64,000 bases of DNA from JAICJC01 sp963709425 (GTDB taxonomy: Bacteria > Actinomycetota > Thermoleophilia > Gaiellales > JAICJC01): positions 1 to 64,000 of the forward strand of contig CAVPWG010000006.1 in assembly GCA_963709425.1 (NCBI GenBank), written 5' to 3'. The translations under genes were made by a program, and so were the position numbers. Below the pieces are notes generated by a model. It worked only from the letters and a program-made list of their open reading frames with translations. It was not told the origin of the DNA and did no database searches. Every line of letters starts with the position of its first letter. The first letter of the stretch is position 1. This document shows, one piece after another, positions 60,170 through 64,000 of the stretch.

Positions 60170-60871
60170 TCACCCCTCCTTCGAGATCGGCTCGAACCGG
60201 TAGCCCACGCCCTGGTGGGTGTGGATGTACGTGTACGTCGGCGAGCGGCGATCGATCTTCTCGCGGAGCTTGCGGACGCACACGTCGACCGTGCGGTCGC
60301 GATGCCGGTACGGGGTGCCCCACACCCGCTGCTGGATGCGGTCGCGCGTGAGCGCCTTCCCCTCCGCCGCCGCCAGCACGTAGAGGAGCCGGAACTCCAT
60401 CGGCGTGAGCCCCGCATCGGAGCCCTCGAGGAGCGCCTGGTGGCGGTCGGGATCGATGACGAGACCCGGCGCCTCGATCCGCGCACCGGCGGACTGGACG
60501 GGAGTGATTCCGGACCTTCTGAGCGCGGCCTCGACACGGGCCACGAGCTCCTGCATCCCGAACGGCTTCGCGAGGTAGTCGTCGGCTCCGATCTTGAGTC
60601 CGTGCACCTTGTCGTGCTCCGACCCTCGCGCCGAGATCATGATGACCGGGATCGTGATCCCCTCGTCGCGCAGCGTGCGCGTGATCCGCCAGCCGTCCTC
60701 GCCGGGCAGCATCAGGTCGATCACCGCGACGTCCGGGCGGTCGAACCGGATCTTGCGCAGCGCCCGGTCGCCGTCCTCCGCCCACTCGACGTCCATGCCG
60801 GCCCGGCGCAGGTGAGCCATCATCGCCCGCGCGATCACTCCGTCGTCCTCGGCGAGCAGCACGCGCGGCAT
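60170..60871 (-). CDS. OmpR-family response regulator
   Basis: The 233-residue product has a receiver domain (acidic D-D near 9 to 10, phosphoacceptor Asp in V-I-D-L-M-L-P-G, Lys in L-A-K-P-F) and a winged-helix DNA-binding domain from about 135 (R-D-R-T-V-D-V-C-V-R-K-L-R). ATG 60871 has TACAAT 7 bases upstream (60884..60879), a leaderless layout. The histidine kinase at 58364 is convergent rather than in the same operon. Confidence 0.95.
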   Translation of the reverse strand: MPRVLLAEDDGVIARAMMAHLRRAGMDVEWAEDGDRALRKIRFDRPDVAVIDLMLPGEDGWRITRTLRDEGITIPVIMISARGSEHDKVHGLKIGADDYLAKPFGMQELVARVEAALRRSGITPVQSAGARIEAPGLVIDPDRHQALLEGSDAGLTPMEFRLLYVLAAAEGKALTRDRIQQRVWGTPYRHRDRTVDVCVRKLREKIDRRSPTYTYIHTHQGVGYRFEPISKEG

Positions 60872-61372
60872 CGCGGGGATTGTACGGGGGTGTCCGGGCG
60901 TGCCCGCCCGGACCAAAGATTCGCCGCCCCGGCTGGCCTTTCGTCCCCCGGCCGAACGAGCTTTCGAGTCACCTCTACAGCTCGTCCGCCCGGCTTCGAC
61001 CTACTCGGCTGCCCTCGGCGGCGCAGACGGAAAGGTAGAGGCCGCCGGCCTGCTCCGCAAGCGCAAAATTGGCGCACTTTGCGGGGTTCGACATCGGACG
61101 CCAAAACGACTTTCCGCAAAGAGCGACCTTGACACGACGGCGGACCCACAGTTGGGGGTCTGACGCCAATGTTTGCAGCCCGCGCGCGCAGCGCGCGGAA
61201 CGCTGCAACATTGGGGTCTGACCCCGTTGTTGCACGGCCCAGCCGTGCAACCCGGCCCGCAGGGCCGGCACCGCTGCCCGGCCGCCCGGAGCTCGCGTTG
61301 CACCCGTGCGCGAAGCGCCGGTGCAACGCGGGCGGGCGGTCACGAGGACCGGCCACCAACCCCCCGCCGGCC
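60872..61372. other. 500-base spacer with a hairpin cluster
   Basis: No frame looks coding. Beyond the response-regulator promoter, the distal half (61166..61329) is built of perfect hairpins and a palindrome. The proximal part has CCGCAA/TTGCGG partial repeats (about 61047 to 61085 and 61114). Confidence 0.6.
61166..61329. repeat. Cluster of four hairpins plus a GGGGTCTGACCCC palindrome
   Basis: H1 (61166..61214) has a 13-bp outer stem with one bulge and an inner 8-bp CCGCGCGC/GCGCGCGG stem. The palindrome is at 61213..61225. H2 (61229..61251) is GTTGCACGGC-CCA-GCCGTGCAAC. H3 (61252..61268) is CCGGCCC-GCA-GGGCCGG. H4 (61295..61329) has a 10-bp outer stem (GCGTTGCACC) with an inner GCGC-GAA-GCGC. 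Loops are all three bases, and TTGCA or TGCAA recurs in the stems, like REP-type elements. Confidence 0.7.
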
Positions 61373-62206
61373 TTACACCAGCCCCCGCGCGCGCTCGAGC
61401 ACCTCGCGGTCGCGGTCGTACGTGACCAGCGCCACGGCCTCGTCGATCGACACCCACCGCACCAGGTCGACATCCTTCGCCAGCGCCCCGCCGCCGGCGT
61501 CGGCGGCCATCAGGTAGTACCGCACGGTCTTCGGTCCGTCGGCGACGTCGTAGCCGATCGTCCCGAGGTCGTGCTCGATCGCGCCGACATGACCGGTCTC
61601 CTCCTCCACCTCACGGACGGCCGCCGCGGGCTCGTCCTCGCCCGGGTCGAGCTTCCCCTTCGGCAGCGTCCAGTCGTCGTACTGGGGGCGATGGACGACG
61701 GCCACGCGGCCGTCGTGGTGCAGGACTGCCCCGGCTGCCCGGATCACCCGCGGGCGCCAGCCCGGCGGCGGCTCGACCATCGCCAGGAGCCACGTCGCGA
61801 GCCCCACGCCGCCGACGAGCACGAGCACGAACCCTGCGAACACCCACAGGATGCCGCGGTCGCCCTGGATGACAAGCCCGACGGCGATCATCGCGATGCC
61901 GAGGACGCCGAACGCCTGCGTGAGCACGAACGGCCCCGGCAGGCCCATGGGCGTCACGGGCGACGACGCCGCTGTGAGCCGGGCCGGGTCGGCGTCGTCC
62001 TTCATCCTGCTGCGAAGCGCCAGCCCGACGACCCCGACGAACACGGCGAGGAAGTAGACGACCTGTGACCAGAACGAACCGATCCAGTCGACGAGGTACG
62101 TGAAGACGACGATCAGGCCGACGGCTGCGGCGGTTCCGCCGACGGCCAGCGCGATGGACGTCGGCCAGTCGTAGAGATGCTGCTCGCCGGAGGGCCGGTC
62201 GTTCAT
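61373..62206 (-). CDS. Membrane-anchored Nudix hydrolase
   Basis: The 277-residue protein has two pairs of membrane helices in its first half (about 20 to 70 and 100 to 150) and a Nudix domain at about 155 to 270. The Nudix box is G-K-L-D-P-G-E-x7-R-E-V-E-E-E-T-G, preceded by T-L-P-K. Nudix enzymes cleave nucleoside diphosphates linked to another group. ATG 62206 has TACGCT 7 bases upstream (62219..62214). An ATG 57 bases earlier is unlikely. A membrane-bound Nudix domain is uncommon. Confidence 0.88.
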   Translation of the reverse strand: MNDRPSGEQHLYDWPTSIALAVGGTAAAVGLIVVFTYLVDWIGSFWSQVVYFLAVFVGVVGLALRSRMKDDADPARLTAASSPVTPMGLPGPFVLTQAFGVLGIAMIAVGLVIQGDRGILWVFAGFVLVLVGGVGLATWLLAMVEPPPGWRPRVIRAAGAVLHHDGRVAVVHRPQYDDWTLPKGKLDPGEDEPAAAVREVEEETGHVGAIEHDLGTIGYDVADGPKTVRYYLMAADAGGGALAKDVDLVRWVSIDEAVALVTYDRDREVLERARGLV

Positions 62207-62248
62207 CGGCGGAAGCGTACACCGCGGTACCGCCGGGTACGGGCGACC

Positions 62249-62254
62249 TATGCT
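62249..62254 (+). promoter_or_regulatory. -10 hexamer TATGCT deciding the NADH dehydrogenase start
   Basis: TATGCT ends 7 bases before ATG 62262. The in-frame ATG at 62250 lies inside the hexamer and is rejected as the start. Confidence 0.55.
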
Positions 62255-62261
62255 GAGCCCC

Positions 62262-63542
62262 ATGCGCGTGCTGATCCTTGGGGCGGGCTTCGCCGGGAGC
62301 TACGTCGCCCGGCTGCTCGGGAAGCGGACACCGGAGCTCGATGTGACCCTGGTCGATCCGCGCAACTACATGCTCTACACGCCGCTTCTGCCCGAGGCCG
62401 CGTCGGGCACGGTCGAGCCGCGTCACGCAGTCGTGCCGGTGCGCGTCATGTGCCCGCGGGCCCGCCTGCTGCTCGGCCGCGCGACCGCGGTCGACATGTC
62501 GGCCCGCACCGTCACCGTGCAGCCGGTCGAGGGCAACGCGCTCGACGTGGGGTTCGATGTGCTCGTCGTCGCGCTGGGAGCGATCGCGCGGACTGCTGCG
62601 GTGCCCGGCCTCGTCGAGCACGCGGTCGGGTTCAAGACGATCGCCGAGGCGATCCACCTGCGGAACCACGTGCTCCAGGAGCTCGAGCTGGCGGCCACCA
62701 TCGACGACCCCGGCGAACGGGAGCGCCGGCTCACGTTCGTCTTCGTCGGCGGCGGGTACGCGGGGGTCGAGGCGATGGCGGAGCTCGAGGACCTGGTGCG
62801 CGACGCGAGCCGCCACTATCCGAGCCTGCGCGACGTGCCGCGCCGGTGGATCCTGGCCGACGCCGCCGACCACATCCTGAACGACCTCCGCGGGCGGCTC
62901 GGCGAGTACGCGACCACGCAGCTCACGCGGCGTGGGTTCGACCTGCGACTCAAGACCGTGGTGACGAGCGTCGACGCGACGGGGGTCGAGCTCTCGGACG
63001 GCACGCACGTCGAGACGGCCACGCTCGTATGGACCGCCGGCGTCCGCCCCAACCCGCTCGTTGCGCAGCTCCGCCTGCCGCTGGACGACCGCGGCCGCAT
63101 CATCGTCGACGAACATCTGCGGGCCGGAGACGGCGTGTGGGCGCTCGGAGACTCGGCCGCCGTCCCGAACGCGGCCACCGACGGCGCGGCCGACCCGCCC
63201 ACGTGCCAGCACGCGCTCCGGCAGGCCCGCACGCTGGCGGCCAACATCGCTGCCGACGCGCGCGGACGGCCGCTCAAGACGTACCGCTACCGCATGCTCG
63301 GCCAGGCGGCGACCCTCGGCCGGCACAAGGGCGTGTGCGAGGTCGTCGGCGGGCTTCGCTTCCGCGGGTTTCCGGGCTGGTGGCTCACGCGCACATACCA
63401 CCTGTACCAGCTCCCGCTCATGAGCCGGCGGCTGCGGGTCGTGAGCGACTGGACCGTCGGGCTGTTCTTCCGCCGCGACGTCGTCGAGCTGGGAAGCTTC
63501 GGCCGGCCGGAGCCGCTCGAGCCCCCCGCACACCGATCCTGA
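62262..63542 (+). CDS. Type II NADH dehydrogenase-like FAD oxidoreductase
   Basis: The 426-residue product has the FAD motif I-L-G-A-G-F-A-G at about 4 to 11 and the NADH motif V-F-V-G-G-G-Y-A-G-V-E near 165. The second FAD contact W-A-L-G-D-S-A lies near 290. The C-terminal region is amphipathic, as in membrane-bound Ndh-2, with W-L-T-R-T-Y-H-L-Y near 380. Ndh-2 passes electrons from NADH to quinone without pumping protons. It is divergent from the Nudix gene. Confidence 0.93.
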   Translation: MRVLILGAGFAGSYVARLLGKRTPELDVTLVDPRNYMLYTPLLPEAASGTVEPRHAVVPVRVMCPRARLLLGRATAVDMSARTVTVQPVEGNALDVGFDVLVVALGAIARTAAVPGLVEHAVGFKTIAEAIHLRNHVLQELELAATIDDPGERERRLTFVFVGGGYAGVEAMAELEDLVRDASRHYPSLRDVPRRWILADAADHILNDLRGRLGEYATTQLTRRGFDLRLKTVVTSVDATGVELSDGTHVETATLVWTAGVRPNPLVAQLRLPLDDRGRIIVDEHLRAGDGVWALGDSAAVPNAATDGAADPPTCQHALRQARTLAANIAADARGRPLKTYRYRMLGQAATLGRHKGVCEVVGGLRFRGFPGWWLTRTYHLYQLPLMSRRLRVVSDWTVGLFFRRDVVELGSFGRPEPLEPPAHRS

Positions 63543-63543
63543 T

Positions 63544-64000
63544 CTACGCGGCGGCGACCTCGAGCTCGCGGCAGAGGTCGCGCGCGGCGTCGATGAACGC
63601 CTGGGCCGCCGGCGGTCGGTAGCGGTCGCGGTGCCAGGCAAGGCCGATCAGCCGCGGCGGCATGCGGCCCTCGAGGTCGACCAGGGTCACCCGCGAGTCG
63701 CCCTCGTTCACCGTGAGGCGCGGGATGAGCGCAACGCCCATGCCGGCTGCGACCATCTCCTGGATCGTCGCGTTGTCGTCGGACCGGAAGGCGAACGTCG
63801 GCTCGACGCCGGCCGCGCGCATGCGGGCCTCGACCTGGCGCGCCCCGATGCACGACCGGTAGCCCACGAGCGGCAGGCGGCCGATCTCGCGGAAGCCCGG
63901 CGGCGTCCGCCGGCGTGCCAGCGGCGAGCCGGTCTGCGTCACGAGCACGTACGGGTCGCGCAGGAGCTCGGTCGTCTCGATCGGCGCCGAGGCGATCGGC
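63544..64000 (-). CDS. LysR-family regulator, C-terminal part cut by the window edge
   Basis: The visible about 150 residues belong to the effector-binding domain (Y-V-L-V-T-Q-T-G-S-P-L-A, Q-E-M-V-A-A-G-M-G-V-A-L-I-P). The helix-turn-helix lies beyond base 64000. Its stop is 2 bases from the end of the NADH dehydrogenase gene (convergent). The targets are unknown. Confidence 0.85.
   Translation of the reverse strand, partial: PIASAPIETTELLRDPYVLVTQTGSPLARRRTPPGFREIGRLPLVGYRSCIGARQVEARMRAAGVEPTFAFRSDDNATIQEMVAAGMGVALIPRLTVNEGDSRVTLVDLEGRMPPRLIGLAWHRDRYRPPAAQAFIDAARDLCRELEVAAA

Noticed and set aside
61166..61329. CRISPR array
   Set aside because: The repeats are palindromic hairpins of different lengths with no regular spacers and no cas genes nearby.

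Overview
The window is high-GC DNA whose gene content fits a deep-branching actinobacterium. A soil Thermoleophilia-like lineage (Gaiellales or Solirubrobacterales) is my inference: nothing in the window names a taxon. I see no CRISPR array, phage module or rRNA, and only one tRNA.

Left part (1 to about 20 kb) is accessory. It holds a frameshifted TolB-like lipoprotein, a large secreted protein, two allene-oxide-cyclase-barrel secreted proteins, and an operon of copper amine oxidase, APC permease, XRE-cupin regulator, proline dehydrogenase and SDR. Next come an ECF sigma/cupin/MFS/DUF899 group, a VOC/WYL divergent pair, two divergent Flp pilins and small unknown genes. Several genes here are broken by single-base frameshifts.

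Middle part (20 to 43 kb) is mostly core. It holds tRNA-Pro, an ECF sigma/anti-sigma pair, lpd-proS, a free lipoyl domain, pdhA-pdhB-pdhC, a CBS protein, two paralogous M29 aminopeptidases around a copper locus (membrane protein, YcnI, CopC-CopD-LolA-like fusion), pheS-pheT-nif3, and infC-rpmI-rplT with an rRNA methyltransferase. infC has a clear promoter and a terminator-like hairpin in its leader.

Right part (43.7 to 55.4 kb) is one long minus-strand gene run for uptake and hydrolysis of peptides or amides: a relic of L-erythro-3,5-diaminohexanoate dehydrogenase, a C45 acyltransferase/hydrolase, a creatininase-family hydrolase, a complete peptide-type ABC importer, an amidase, a DmpA-type P1 peptidase, a 3-aminobutyryl-CoA ammonia-lyase-like protein and a DUF885 protein. 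Several members point to beta-amino compounds. A truncated PucR regulator abuts the dehydrogenase relic. The end of the window has a GntR regulator, thrS, a two-component pair, an F420-dependent-reductase-like gene, a hairpin-rich spacer, a membrane-anchored Nudix protein, a type II NADH dehydrogenase and a LysR fragment.

Two translation themes recur. Many first genes have a -10-like hexamer 6 to 9 nt before the start codon, which implies leaderless mRNAs, while internal genes use strong Shine-Dalgarno sites or ATGA/GTGA overlaps. In two places the only sensible start is CTG, inside a CTGA stop/start overlap.
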